In this document: positions 35,669 to 45,065 of the stretch, in pieces
Numbering within the stretch: the first letter of the stretch is position 1
Layout: the number at the start of each line of letters is the position of its first letter
Assembly (NCBI GenBank): GCA_036000105.1
Contig: DASYGE010000002.1
Span: forward strand, 471,630 to 535,629
DNA length: 64,000 nt
Direction of reading: 5' to 3'
Source of the DNA: DASUBN01 sp036000105
Lineage (GTDB): Bacteria > Pseudomonadota > Gammaproteobacteria > Natronospirales > REEB76
Program-made: the position numbers and the translations under genes
Notes under the pieces: model-generated
Told to the model about the DNA's origin: nothing
Database searches by the model: none
The model's input: only the letters and a program-made list of their open reading frames with translations

Positions 35669-38600
35669 GCACACGCAGCAAGCCGATACAGCAGCGCGTA
35701 CCTCGGCGCTGGACGTGGCTGTGTCCTGCATCGTGCGGGCACCTGCCGGTTCCGGCAAGACGGAGCTGCTGACCCAACGTTATCTCGCATTGCTCGCCAC
35801 GGTGGATGAGCCGGAAGAGATCATCGCCATCACTTTCACCCGCAAGGCCGCCGCCGAGATGCGCGCGCGTATCGTGCAGGCGCTGGAGCTGGCGGAGGCA
35901 CCCGAGAAGCCGCATCGGCGCATCACCTGGGAGTTGGCGCGCCGTGCCCAGGCGAGGGATACGGCGCGGGATTGGCAGCTCAGGCTGCACCCGGCGCGCA
36001 TGCGCATCCAGACCATCGATTCCCTGAACGCGGAACTCACGCGGCAGATGCCCTTGTTGAGCGGCTTCGGTGCCCAGCCGCGGGTGAACGAGAAACCCTG
36101 GCCCCTGTATGAAGATGCGGCCCGACGCAGCCTGCGGCTGCTGGACGAAGGCGGCCCGGCGGAGTCTGCCGCGGTCATGGGTCTGGCGCGGTATCTGGAT
36201 AACGACCTGCCGCGCATCCATGGTCTGCTCACTCGCATGCTGGCGCGACGCGATCAGTGGCTGCGGCATGTGCGCGCCGGCCATCCCCCGGCGCGGGAGG
36301 AGCTGGAAGCAGCATTGGCACGGGAGGTGGATGGACATCTGGCGCAGCTCCTGGCGGCGATACCACGGGATGTGCGGAGCGAACTGGTGCAGCTCGCAGG
36401 CCATGCCGGAGGGATACTGAGATCCCAAGGGGCCGGCGCCGATATCGCGAGCTGTGCTGACTTGCAGGCTTTGCCGCCCGCATCGGCTGCGGCTCTGCAA
36501 CAGTGGCGCGGTCTCGCCACATTCTTGTTGACGAAGAAGGGCGAATGGCGGAATCGGTCGGACAAGACCATCGGCCTGCCCCCGGAAGAGGGCGCAGCCA
36601 AGACGCGCCATGCGGAACTGCTGCGCGTCTTACGGGATGGCGAGACCTTGCGCGCAGCCTTGGCGGTGGTGCCCCATCTGCCGCAGCCCCGATACCCGGA
36701 TGGCCAATGGCAGGTACTGGAGTCGCTGCTGCGTCTCTTGCCCCTGGCGGCGGCGCAACTGCGTCTGGTGTTCGCTGAGCGGGGTGAGGTGGATTTCGTG
36801 GAAGTGGCGCAAGGCGCGCTGCACGCCCTGGGCGAGCCGGAAGCGCCCACGGACCTGGCTTTGTCCCTGGATTACCGGATACGTCACCTGCTGGTGGATG
36901 AGTTCCAGGATACTTCAGTCAACCAATTCCGTTTGTTGGAGATGCTCACTGCCGGCTGGATGCCGGACGACGGGCGCAGCCTGTTCCTGGTGGGTGACCC
37001 GGCCCAGTCCATATATCGGTTCCGCGAAGCGGAAGTGGGCCTGTTCCTGCGGGCCTGGCAGCATGGCCTCGGCAGCGTGCCTCTGCTGCCTTTGCAACTG
37101 GATGCGAACTTCCGTTCCCGCGCAGAACTCGTGGAGTGGTACAACCGGGCCTTCCCGCGCATCTTTCCAGCAGTAGCAGATGTGGCCAGCGGCGCAGTGC
37201 CCTATGGGGCTTCCGTAGCCAGGTGTGTAGCGGGCCGGGGCGTGGCGGTGACGGTGCATGCCTTGTCCGAGGCGCCCCGGGAGCAGGAAGCCCAGGTGGT
37301 GTGCCGGCTCATCACTGCGGCTCTCGCCCGGGATGACAAGACGAGCGTGGCGGTGCTGGCGCGGGCCAAGACCCATCTCGCCGCCAGCGTGCGGGAGTTG
37401 CGCCGCCGCGGCGTGCATTTCCAGGCGGTGGAGATCGAGACCTTGGGCGGGCAGCCGGTGGTGCAGGATCTCCTGGCCCTCACCCGCGCGCTCAGCCATC
37501 CGGCGGATCGCACCGCCTGGCTCGCGGCATTGCGCGCCCCCTGGTGTGGCTTGAGTCTTGTGGAGCTACATGCGCTCGCGGGCCCGGACCATGAAGTCAC
37601 CATCCCCTCCCGTCTCGAAAGCGAAGCGAGTTTGGCGACCGCCAACCCGCACTACCGGCATACCCGCGAGGTGCTGCTACGGGCCTTGGCCGAGCGCGAA
37701 CGCGGAGGCTTGCGTGAGCGGGTGGAGAGCGTGTGGCTGCAGCTGGGCGGCCCGGCAGCCCTCGCTGGCAGCGAAGCCCTGGCGGACGCGGAAGCTTACC
37801 TGGAATTGCTGGAGGAACTGGATCAGGGCGGTGCGCTCATGAGCATCGCCGAACTGGAGCAGAGGCTCGCCAGCCTGTTCGCGCGTCCCGATCCGGAAGC
37901 GGATGGCCGCCTGCAACTCATGACCATCCACAAGGCCAAGGGCCTGGAATTCGACGTGGTGATCATCCCGGCGCTGGATGCCGCCACCCGCGGCAACAAC
38001 CTGGACCTCCTGGTGTGGTTGGAGCGCCCGCGACCGGAAGGCGAGGCAGGCCTGCTGTTGGCGCCTCTGGACGCTCCGGGGCAGGAACGGGATGCTCTCT
38101 ATAGATGGGTGAGGATGCTGCGGCGTGAGCAGGAGCAATTGGAGGCCGCGCGTGTGCTGTACGTGGCGGTGACCCGCGCCAGGGAAGAGCTGCACCTCGT
38201 GGCCGGCATCGGATTACATGAGGAAGAAGGCCGCCGATCGGCGGATGCCCCCAAGGCGGGTTCGCTGCTCGCTCTCCTGTGGCCGGTGGTGGTGGAGGAT
38301 TTCGAACGGGCAGCGCTCGCCGAAGGCAGCGTCCAGGATGAGAGCGTGCAAGCGGCTGCGCCGCATTTCACGCGTCTCGCAGCCAGTTGGCGGCAACCCG
38401 AACCCTTGCCTGCGGTCGAGTGGATCCATGGCAGCACCTTGGCGTCTGAGAAGCCGGTGCCGGAGTTCGAATGGGTGGGCGAGACCCTGCGGCATGTGGG
38501 CACGGTGGTGCATCGTCTCCTGCAGCGCATCGCCGAGGATGACGCCGGGCGATGGCAGGCAGATCAGCTGGAGCAGAGCGCGCCCGCCATCCGCCAATTG

Positions 38601-39023
38601 CTGACTCAGGCGGGCGTGCCTAGCAAGGAACTTGAGTCGGCGCTGGCGGATGTGATGCGTGCGGTACAGAACAGCCTAGGCGATCCGAGAGGGCGTTGGT
38701 TGTTGATCGAGCCGCATGCCTCCGCCAAGACTGAATACGCCTTGAGCCTGATGCAGGATGGCCGGCTCGAGACCGGTGTCATCGATCGGACATTCGTGGA
38801 TGCGGAAGGCGTGCGCTGGATCGTGGATTACAAGACCAGCCGGCACAGGGGTACCGATGTGGACGGCTTCCTGGAGAACGAACGCCTGCGTTACGCGCCG
38901 CAGCTCGAGCGCTACGCGCGGCTGATGCGCGGCCTCGAGACACGCCGTGTTAAAGTGGCGCTGTATTTCCCCCTGTTGCAGCGTATGGTCGAGTGGGAAC
39001 CCCTGCATGCCCCAGACTCTTGA
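35658..39023 (+). CDS. AddA-like UvrD-family helicase-nuclease
   Basis: A 1121-residue superfamily 1A helicase. Walker A is GSGKT at residues 31-35 (VRAPAGSGKTELL). Others: AITFTRKAAAEMRARI, DEFQDTS near 411, GDPAQSIYRFREAE, LMTIHKAKGLEFDVVIIPAL and LYVAVTRAREELHLV. A C-terminal PD-(D/E)XK nuclease is visible at GVRWIVDYKTSRHRG near 1055. The start has GAGGAGG upstream at 35643 and overlaps the AddB-like gene. With that partner it should act as a RecBCD/AddAB equivalent. The Chi-like recognition sequence is unknown. Confidence 0.88.
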   Translation: MKPEHTQQADTAARTSALDVAVSCIVRAPAGSGKTELLTQRYLALLATVDEPEEIIAITFTRKAAAEMRARIVQALELAEAPEKPHRRITWELARRAQARDTARDWQLRLHPARMRIQTIDSLNAELTRQMPLLSGFGAQPRVNEKPWPLYEDAARRSLRLLDEGGPAESAAVMGLARYLDNDLPRIHGLLTRMLARRDQWLRHVRAGHPPAREELEAALAREVDGHLAQLLAAIPRDVRSELVQLAGHAGGILRSQGAGADIASCADLQALPPASAAALQQWRGLATFLLTKKGEWRNRSDKTIGLPPEEGAAKTRHAELLRVLRDGETLRAALAVVPHLPQPRYPDGQWQVLESLLRLLPLAAAQLRLVFAERGEVDFVEVAQGALHALGEPEAPTDLALSLDYRIRHLLVDEFQDTSVNQFRLLEMLTAGWMPDDGRSLFLVGDPAQSIYRFREAEVGLFLRAWQHGLGSVPLLPLQLDANFRSRAELVEWYNRAFPRIFPAVADVASGAVPYGASVARCVAGRGVAVTVHALSEAPREQEAQVVCRLITAALARDDKTSVAVLARAKTHLAASVRELRRRGVHFQAVEIETLGGQPVVQDLLALTRALSHPADRTAWLAALRAPWCGLSLVELHALAGPDHEVTIPSRLESEASLATANPHYRHTREVLLRALAERERGGLRERVESVWLQLGGPAALAGSEALADAEAYLELLEELDQGGALMSIAELEQRLASLFARPDPEADGRLQLMTIHKAKGLEFDVVIIPALDAATRGNNLDLLVWLERPRPEGEAGLLLAPLDAPGQERDALYRWVRMLRREQEQLEAARVLYVAVTRAREELHLVAGIGLHEEEGRRSADAPKAGSLLALLWPVVVEDFERAALAEGSVQDESVQAAAPHFTRLAASWRQPEPLPAVEWIHGSTLASEKPVPEFEWVGETLRHVGTVVHRLLQRIAEDDAGRWQADQLEQSAPAIRQLLTQAGVPSKELESALADVMRAVQNSLGDPRGRWLLIEPHASAKTEYALSLMQDGRLETGVIDRTFVDAEGVRWIVDYKTSRHRGTDVDGFLENERLRYAPQLERYARLMRGLETRRVKVALYFPLLQRMVEWEPLHAPDS

Positions 39024-39915
39024 AAACTGCCTGGTGGTGGCCATCTCCTCCCGCGCGTTGTTCGATCTGGAGGAAGGTCACCGCATCTTCACCGAGCAGG
39101 GGCTGGAAGCCTATGCGCGTTACCAGATCGAGCATGAGGACAAGGTGCTGGATGCCGGCGTGGCCTTCCCGCTGGTGCAGAAGCTCCTGCACCTGAATCC
39201 GCCGGACGGCAGGAAGCGCGTCGAGGTGATCCTGCTCTCCCACAACAGCGCCGACACGGGTCTGCGCATCTTCAATTCCATACAGCATCATGGTCTCGAC
39301 ATCAGCCGCGCCGCCTTCACCAACGGCGCATCGCCCTGGCGCTATGTGAAGGCCTTCAGTGCCGACCTGTTCCTGTCGGCAGAGGCTGCCGACGTGGTGA
39401 AGGCCCTGGATGCCGGCCATGCGGCGGCGGCCATCGTGCCTTCCCAGATGGCCCGCAGTGGCGGCGATGAGCTGCGCATCGCTTTCGACGGGGACGCGGT
39501 GCTGTTCTCGGACGAAGCCGAGCGCATCTATCAGGAGCAGGGTCTGCAGGCTTTCGCAGCCAGCGAACGGGCCCAGGCCCGCAAGCCCCTGAGCGGCGGA
39601 CCCTTCAAGAACTTCCTGGCGGCCCTGCACCGCATCCAGGCGGATTATCCGGTGGACAAGTCGCCCATACGCACTGCCCTCGTGACGGCGCGCTCCGCAC
39701 CCGCCCACGAGCGGGTGATCCGCACCCTGCGGGCCTGGAACATCCGCATCGACGAAGCCCTGTTCCTGGGTGGACTGCCCAAGGGCCAGTTCCTCAAGAC
39801 CTTCGGTGCCGACATCTTCTTCGATGACCAGAAGGGCCACGTGGAAGCGGCGGCCGGTTACGTAGCCACCGGCCACGTGCCCCATGGCGTGAGCAACCCG
39901 AGAAAAAACTCATGA
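39007..39915 (+). CDS. 5'-nucleotidase (cytosolic NT5C1-like)
   Basis: A 302-residue protein of the PF06189 5'-nucleotidase family, marked by LVVAISSRALFDLEEGHRIF, VEVILLSHNSADTGLRIFNSI, and FDGDAVLFSDEAERIY, which resembles HAD-type acidic motifs, and GADIFFDDQKGHVEAA at the C-terminus. It dephosphorylates nucleoside monophosphates. It overlaps the AddA-like stop by 17 bases and the next gene by four, so it is part of the same run. The HAD catalytic assignment is inferred. Confidence 0.85.
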   Translation: MPQTLENCLVVAISSRALFDLEEGHRIFTEQGLEAYARYQIEHEDKVLDAGVAFPLVQKLLHLNPPDGRKRVEVILLSHNSADTGLRIFNSIQHHGLDISRAAFTNGASPWRYVKAFSADLFLSAEAADVVKALDAGHAAAAIVPSQMARSGGDELRIAFDGDAVLFSDEAERIYQEQGLQAFAASERAQARKPLSGGPFKNFLAALHRIQADYPVDKSPIRTALVTARSAPAHERVIRTLRAWNIRIDEALFLGGLPKGQFLKTFGADIFFDDQKGHVEAAAGYVATGHVPHGVSNPRKNS

Positions 39916-40952
39916 GCACCGAGAACGAACTGGAGAGCTGGCAGGAAGAGAGACAGTCCGCGTACCTCTACAGGGTACTGGCAGGCTGCGAGCCGGCCGC
40001 GGACCTGAAGACCCTCTTCACCAAACTAGCGGATGCCGCCGAAGCCCAGGCCCTGCACTGGGAGAGGATCGCGGCCGAAAAGGGCGTGATCCTGCCCAAG
40101 AGTTTCGCGCCTCCTGTGCGTGCCCGCCTCGTGGCTCACATGCTGCGCCAGCTCGGACCCGAGCGCATGCTGCCGGTGCTGGCGGCCATGAAGGTGCGCG
40201 GCCTCTCGGTCTATACCCACGGTACACCGGTGGGGCATGACACGCCCACGGTCGGCCAGCGGGAGTTCCGCCACCGGCGCATGGCCAGCAGCGGCAGCTT
40301 CCGTGCGGGAGTGTTCGGGATCAACGACGGGCTCGTGTCCAATGCCAGCCTGATCGTGGGTGTGGCCGGTGCTTCGCTAGATAGCCATGTCATCGTGCTC
40401 ACAGGTATCGCGGGCATGCTGGCGGGTGCTGCTTCCATGGCGGCAGGTGAGTATGTATCCATGCAATCCCAGCGGGAGATGTTCGAGCACCAGATAGCCC
40501 TGGAGCAGCAGGAGCTGAACGCTTATCCGGAAGAGGAAGCCGAGGAGCTGGCGCTCATATACGAGGCCCGTGGCATCCCGGCAGCGGATGCTAAGCGCCT
40601 GGCGGACATGCTGATCAGCGACCCGGCCCGGGCTCTCGATACCCTGGCGCGCGAAGAACTGGGCTTGAATCCCCACGAGCTCGGCTCCCCCTGGGCTGCG
40701 GCCATCGCATCTTTCCTGTCCTTCACCGTTGGTGCCGCCATCCCGCTGCTGCCTTTCCTATGGCATCTTGAGCACAGCCTCGGCGTCACGGTGGGCATCA
40801 CGGCCGCGAGCCTGTTCATCACAGGCGTCACCGTAAGCCTGTTCACTGGAAGGGCACCGTGGTTGGGTGGGCTGCGCATGGTGCTGGTGGGAGGCGCGGC
40901 AGCGAGCGTCACCTATCTCGTGGGTCACCTGTTCGGAATCACCTTAGGCTAG
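39912..40952 (+). CDS. VIT1/CCC1-family membrane protein with N-terminal ferritin-like domain (MbfA-like)
   Basis: A 346-residue protein. Residues 1-110 form a helical, rubrerythrin-like region (AYLYRVLAGCEPAADLKTLF, then EAQALHWERIAAEKG). From about 125 the VIT1 domain follows, with FRAGVFGINDGLVSNASLIVGVAGA and GAASMAAGEYVSMQSQRE, and ends in four or so helices. Related two-domain proteins export iron or manganese. The N-terminal part seems to lack a complete di-iron ligand set, so its catalytic status is doubtful. Its stop codon overlaps that of the convergent gene at CTAG. Confidence 0.86.
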   Translation: MSTENELESWQEERQSAYLYRVLAGCEPAADLKTLFTKLADAAEAQALHWERIAAEKGVILPKSFAPPVRARLVAHMLRQLGPERMLPVLAAMKVRGLSVYTHGTPVGHDTPTVGQREFRHRRMASSGSFRAGVFGINDGLVSNASLIVGVAGASLDSHVIVLTGIAGMLAGAASMAAGEYVSMQSQREMFEHQIALEQQELNAYPEEEAEELALIYEARGIPAADAKRLADMLISDPARALDTLAREELGLNPHELGSPWAAAIASFLSFTVGAAIPLLPFLWHLEHSLGVTVGITAASLFITGVTVSLFTGRAPWLGGLRMVLVGGAAASVTYLVGHLFGITLG

Positions 40953-42595
40953 ATCCCGCCCTTGAACGGCGGGCTCATCATCAGGCGCCGCGCCGCGACC
41001 ACCTTGTCCCAGCCGGGATTCTCGCCGCGCAGGAGATGCGTGAGGTTGTCGTGGACGCGGCCCTGGAACGCGCTATCCATGCGTATCTCGCCCGCGGTGA
41101 ACGCGATATGGGTGATGTTCCGGGTGACGGTGAGGGGCGCGGCCTGGGGCGGCAGCACGTAGGCGTCGGTGCGGTTCGCAGTGCCGGCGTCGTTGGTCTG
41201 CACGTAGAATGGCACGAAGGCGTTACTGATGACCGCGAGCGCCTGGTAATCGCCGACGAATAGCCCTTCCGCTTGCGGCGCCAGATCCATGTCGAAGGAG
41301 CCGGAGATATGCTGCTCGCTCCAGTGCATACCGTCGGTGGATGAGGTGAACCAATAGTCCGTGGGCAGGGTGGTCTTGTCCGGGGTGTTCTTCCGGAAGT
41401 CGAAATAGCTGACACCGATGGTGCCATCCGGCATGACTGCGACGCTGGGCGTGAAGGCCGGCACCGAGACCGCGGAATTGACCTCAGCCGGCGGCGACCA
41501 GGAGGTGAGGTTGCCGTTGCTGGAGCGTGTCAGGGCGATTCCGTCGTGGTCACCGTTGCTGAAGCGGCTATCCTGCCAGACTATGACGAGGCCCCCGCTG
41601 GGTGCCGCCGCCGCTTGCGGGAGGCCCGCGCCTGCGCGGATGACGGCTCGAGTATCCGGATCCACCGTGCCCACGGAGAAATTGTCGGCGACTTTCACCG
41701 GTGCTGACCAGGTAGTGCCGTGATCCGTGGAGCGCACCAGCTTGATCGTGCTGGTGATGGCGTTGCCGGACGTGCCGTCCAGTTCCTCGAACACGTCCAC
41801 GATGCTGCCGTCGGTGAGACCCACCACTTCGTTGCCCAGGGTCTGGTTGCCGACGCCCGGGTCGTAGATGGGGATGGCGGTCTGCCACGTCTGTCCGCCG
41901 TCAGTGGTGCGCGCAAACATGGTCGGGCCGTGGTTCAAGTTGTCCAGACGGTCCCATACCGCGTAGGCATACTGCGAATTATTCGGGTCGGCGGCGATGC
42001 TTTCCTTGTCGTTGAACGCGCTGGCGCCATCGGCGATGAGTGGCATGGGGGGGCTCCAGCTGGCGCCGCCGTCGGCGGAACGCGTCACCAGCACGCCGCT
42101 GGTGGAACCGGCCGCCAGTGTGTCGCCGGTAAAGGAGATGGAGATGGCGTAGGCGACCTTGCCGTCCAGGGAGAAGCTCACCCAGGGATCGGAGGCCCGG
42201 GCATAGCTGGCGTTGCCCGCGCAGATGGACAGGCTCAAGGGTTGTTCCTTCCAGGTCTTGCCGCCGTCCATGGAATACCCTGCCACCAGTCCGTGGGCGC
42301 CGCCGTCAGACCAACGATCCTGCTGCCAGACACCGATGATGTTCGAGGTATTGGCAGGGTTCACCGCTTCGTAAGGCTCCACTTCCGCATCTTCGTAGGA
42401 GACACTGCCTCCGCCCGCTCCACCGCATCCGGAAGCGAAAGGCGAAGCCGTGGACACGCGCACCAGGGGTGCAGCGGGTTGGGTGAGGTCGGGGCCGGAA
42501 GAGGAGGATGACGAGCCCCCGCCACAGGCGGCGAGGCCGGCGGTACAGATGAGCAGGCATAGCCGTTTCGTCGCGTCACTGAGCAAGCTGTACAT
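40949..42595 (-). CDS. Secreted lipoprotein with sialidase-like BNR/Asp-box repeats
   Basis: A 548-residue lipoprotein; signal peptide with lipobox GLAAC near residue 26 followed by a Gly/Ser linker (GGGSSSSSSG). At least four Asp-box repeats are visible: SMDGGKTWKE, SADGGASWSP, TTDGGQTWQT and STDHGTTWSA, which mark a six-bladed sialidase-like propeller. I could not identify sialidase catalytic residues, so binding or a different hydrolase activity is possible. I use the start at 42595, preceded by a GGGGGTGGAAG-type site, over 42631. Confidence 0.8.
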   Translation of the reverse strand: MYSLLSDATKRLCLLICTAGLAACGGGSSSSSSGPDLTQPAAPLVRVSTASPFASGCGGAGGGSVSYEDAEVEPYEAVNPANTSNIIGVWQQDRWSDGGAHGLVAGYSMDGGKTWKEQPLSLSICAGNASYARASDPWVSFSLDGKVAYAISISFTGDTLAAGSTSGVLVTRSADGGASWSPPMPLIADGASAFNDKESIAADPNNSQYAYAVWDRLDNLNHGPTMFARTTDGGQTWQTAIPIYDPGVGNQTLGNEVVGLTDGSIVDVFEELDGTSGNAITSTIKLVRSTDHGTTWSAPVKVADNFSVGTVDPDTRAVIRAGAGLPQAAAAPSGGLVIVWQDSRFSNGDHDGIALTRSSNGNLTSWSPPAEVNSAVSVPAFTPSVAVMPDGTIGVSYFDFRKNTPDKTTLPTDYWFTSSTDGMHWSEQHISGSFDMDLAPQAEGLFVGDYQALAVISNAFVPFYVQTNDAGTANRTDAYVLPPQAAPLTVTRNITHIAFTAGEIRMDSAFQGRVHDNLTHLLRGENPGWDKVVAARRLMMSPPFKGGI

Positions 42596-42698
42596 CTTCC
42601 ACCCCCATGATGGAGACCGTGTCGGTACCACTCTTATATAGCATGCTCCGTGCGTCGCGGCTGGGGTGGGATCTTATTCAAATATGATCGCAAAAAAA

Positions 42699-42724
42699 GA
42701 CGGCGGGCCATGGGGCCCGCCGTC
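42699..42724 (-). terminator. Intrinsic terminator of the M13 peptidase gene
   Basis: GACGGCGGGCC (42699-42709) pairs with GGCCCGCCGTC (42714-42724) around a four-base loop. The A-run at 42692-42698 is a T-run on the minus strand, so it ends the M13 gene that stops at 42750. Confidence 0.9.
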
Positions 42725-42749
42725 CTTGGGTCTCGGTCTATATATTCGC

Positions 42750-44873
42750 TTACCAGATGACGCAGCGGTCCTTGTTGACCATGGGGCTGCCGTCCTTCAC
42801 CTGGAAGGCCTGCTGGAACTGCGGCATGTTGGCAAGGGTGCCGTTCACGCGGTACATGCCCGGCGGATGCGGATCCACGGTGACGCGGCGCATCTGCTCC
42901 TCGGGACGCACGCTCTCGGCCCACACATGCGCGGCACCCAGGAAGAACTGCTGGTCCGGGGTGAAGCCGTCGATGGTCTTGGCATCCTTGTACGCTTTCG
43001 AAGCGTGGAAGGCGCGGTAGGCCAGGGTCAGGCCGCCGAGGTCAGCGGTCGCTTCACCGGTGATCAGGTGGCCCTGCACATGGGCGCCGCCCGTGACGGT
43101 GTACTGCGAGAAGTGATCCGAGATGCAGTTGGTGGCGGCCTGGAACTTCTTCAGGTCGTCCGCCGTCCACCAGCCCGGCTCCGGCAGGAGGTTGCCGTGG
43201 CCGTCGAAGCGCGCGCCCTGGTCGTCGAAGCCGTGGGTCATCTCATGGCCCATGACGAAGCCGACAGCACCGTAGTTGACCGCGGCGGGGGCCGTGGGAT
43301 CGAAGAACGGCGGCTGCAGGATGCCGGCCGGGAAGTTGATGTTGTTCATGGACGGGTCGTAGTAGGCATTGACCGTCTGCGGGGTCATATCCCACTCGGA
43401 CTTGTCCACCTTCTTGCCGATCTTGTTGAGCTCACGCTTCTGCAGGAACTCGTTGGCAGCCATGACGTTGGCCACGTAGGGTCCACGCGTGATCTTGAGG
43501 GCGGAGTAATCGCGCCACTTATCAGGGTAGCCGATACGCTCCTGCATCTGGTCTAGCTTCTTCATGGCCGCCTTGCGGGTCGCCGGGCTCATCCAGGCGA
43601 GATCCTTGAGGTCGGTCTTCAGCGCGCCGCGGATGCCGCCCAGGATCGCTACCACGGCTTTCTTGGAAGACGGCGGGAACTTCTTGGCCACGAACACTTT
43701 ACCGATGGCGAAGCCCAGGGCATCGTCTTCGGTGGTCACCACGCGCTGCCAGCGGGGCAGGAGTTCTTTCGCGCCGCTGAGCGCCGAGCGCATCGCGAAA
43801 TCCTCATCCACGTAGGGTTTGGACAGGTAGGGCGCGAAGGAATCCACCGTGTGCCAGCGCAGGTAGACCTCCCAGTCGCCCAAGGTGACCTTGGACAGGT
43901 AATCCATGGAGGACTTGAAGAAATCCGGCATGGCGAGGTTGATGCTCTTTATCTCCGGATGGCCGACCGCAGCGAAGTAGTGCTCCCAGGAGAAGCCCGG
44001 GGTGGTGACGTCAAGGGTCGCCAGGTCCATCGGGTGGTAGATATGCTCGGGGACGCGCTCGTCCACGCGCGACATGGAGGACTTGGCCAGCAGATTCTCG
44101 ATGTACATCACCGTGGTGGCTTCGGTCGCCGCCTTCGCGGGATCGTCACCCATGAGTTTGAACATGTTGGCGACATGGGTCTGATAGGCATCGCGCACTT
44201 TCTGGAACTTGTCCGCCTGGGCTTTGCAGGCGTCATAGTCCGCCTGGGCCGGGCTGACGGCAGTGCTGCCGGCGGGGGCGGTGCCGGCGGCTGGCGCCGT
44301 GCACTTGTCCGCGGTCTTCAGGTAGTAATCACGGTCCGGCAGGCCGAGACCGCCCTGGAACGCGGCGCCGATGACCTTGCTGCTGTCCTTGAAGTCCTGC
44401 ATCTGGCCGAAGTTGAACAGGGCATCCACACCGATCATCTGCAGGTGTGCGATCACGGCTTGCAGGTCGGCGCCGTCCGTGATGGCGGCGATAGCGTCGA
44501 ACTCGGGCTGCAGCGGCTTGATGCCGGCGGCGTCTATGGCCTGCTCGTCCATGCCGCTGGCGTAGAAGTCACCGACCTTCTGCTCGTCAGAGCCGGCCTT
44601 GAGCTTCTTGTTCTTGGCCAGATCATCGAGGATGTCGTGGATGACGTCCTGGTTCTGCTTCTGCAGCACGCCGAAGGTGCCCCAGCGTGAATAGGCGTCC
44701 GGGATCGGGTTCTGCTGTTTCCAGCCGCCGTTGGCGTAGCTGAAGAAGTCCGTGGCCGGGTTCACGCTCTTGTCGAGCCAGTCGGTATGCAGGCCGGCGT
44801 CACCGGTATCGGCGACCGCAGCCAGTGTGAAGGCGCAGAGGGCGCCGAGAAGCAGGTATCTATTAAAACGCAT
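42750..44873 (-). CDS. M13-family zinc endopeptidase (neprilysin/PepO-like), exported
   Basis: A 707-residue peptidase with a signal peptide (LLLGALCAFTLAAVA). It begins the mature domain with NPATDFFSYANGGWKQQNPIPD, typical of M13. The zinc motif HExxH is in GFVMGHEMTHGFDDQGARFD, and GEATADLGG supplies the third ligand (usually ENIADLGG). A Pro/Ala/Cys-rich insert (CTAPAAGTAPAGSTAV) near residue 200 is unusual. The end CVIW matches the family's C-terminal CxVW. ATG 44873 has GGGAGG upstream; the frame extends further but without a signal. Confidence 0.93.
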   Translation of the reverse strand: MRFNRYLLLGALCAFTLAAVADTGDAGLHTDWLDKSVNPATDFFSYANGGWKQQNPIPDAYSRWGTFGVLQKQNQDVIHDILDDLAKNKKLKAGSDEQKVGDFYASGMDEQAIDAAGIKPLQPEFDAIAAITDGADLQAVIAHLQMIGVDALFNFGQMQDFKDSSKVIGAAFQGGLGLPDRDYYLKTADKCTAPAAGTAPAGSTAVSPAQADYDACKAQADKFQKVRDAYQTHVANMFKLMGDDPAKAATEATTVMYIENLLAKSSMSRVDERVPEHIYHPMDLATLDVTTPGFSWEHYFAAVGHPEIKSINLAMPDFFKSSMDYLSKVTLGDWEVYLRWHTVDSFAPYLSKPYVDEDFAMRSALSGAKELLPRWQRVVTTEDDALGFAIGKVFVAKKFPPSSKKAVVAILGGIRGALKTDLKDLAWMSPATRKAAMKKLDQMQERIGYPDKWRDYSALKITRGPYVANVMAANEFLQKRELNKIGKKVDKSEWDMTPQTVNAYYDPSMNNINFPAGILQPPFFDPTAPAAVNYGAVGFVMGHEMTHGFDDQGARFDGHGNLLPEPGWWTADDLKKFQAATNCISDHFSQYTVTGGAHVQGHLITGEATADLGGLTLAYRAFHASKAYKDAKTIDGFTPDQQFFLGAAHVWAESVRPEEQMRRVTVDPHPPGMYRVNGTLANMPQFQQAFQVKDGSPMVNKDRCVIW

Positions 44874-45065
44874 GATGCCTCCCAAGAGAAAGCTAATTAG
44901 ATAGATATATATGAACCGGCCGTGATGGGGTTTTATGCCATCTCCCAGCCGTGGTCCGTGGCCGGGCGGGGGGATGATACTATCCCACCCCACCACTGAT
45001 TTCGATGCCCACAGGGCATAAGGGTTCCCGGTCCGATGGTCGATTTTTAGCCAGGAGATCGTGAG

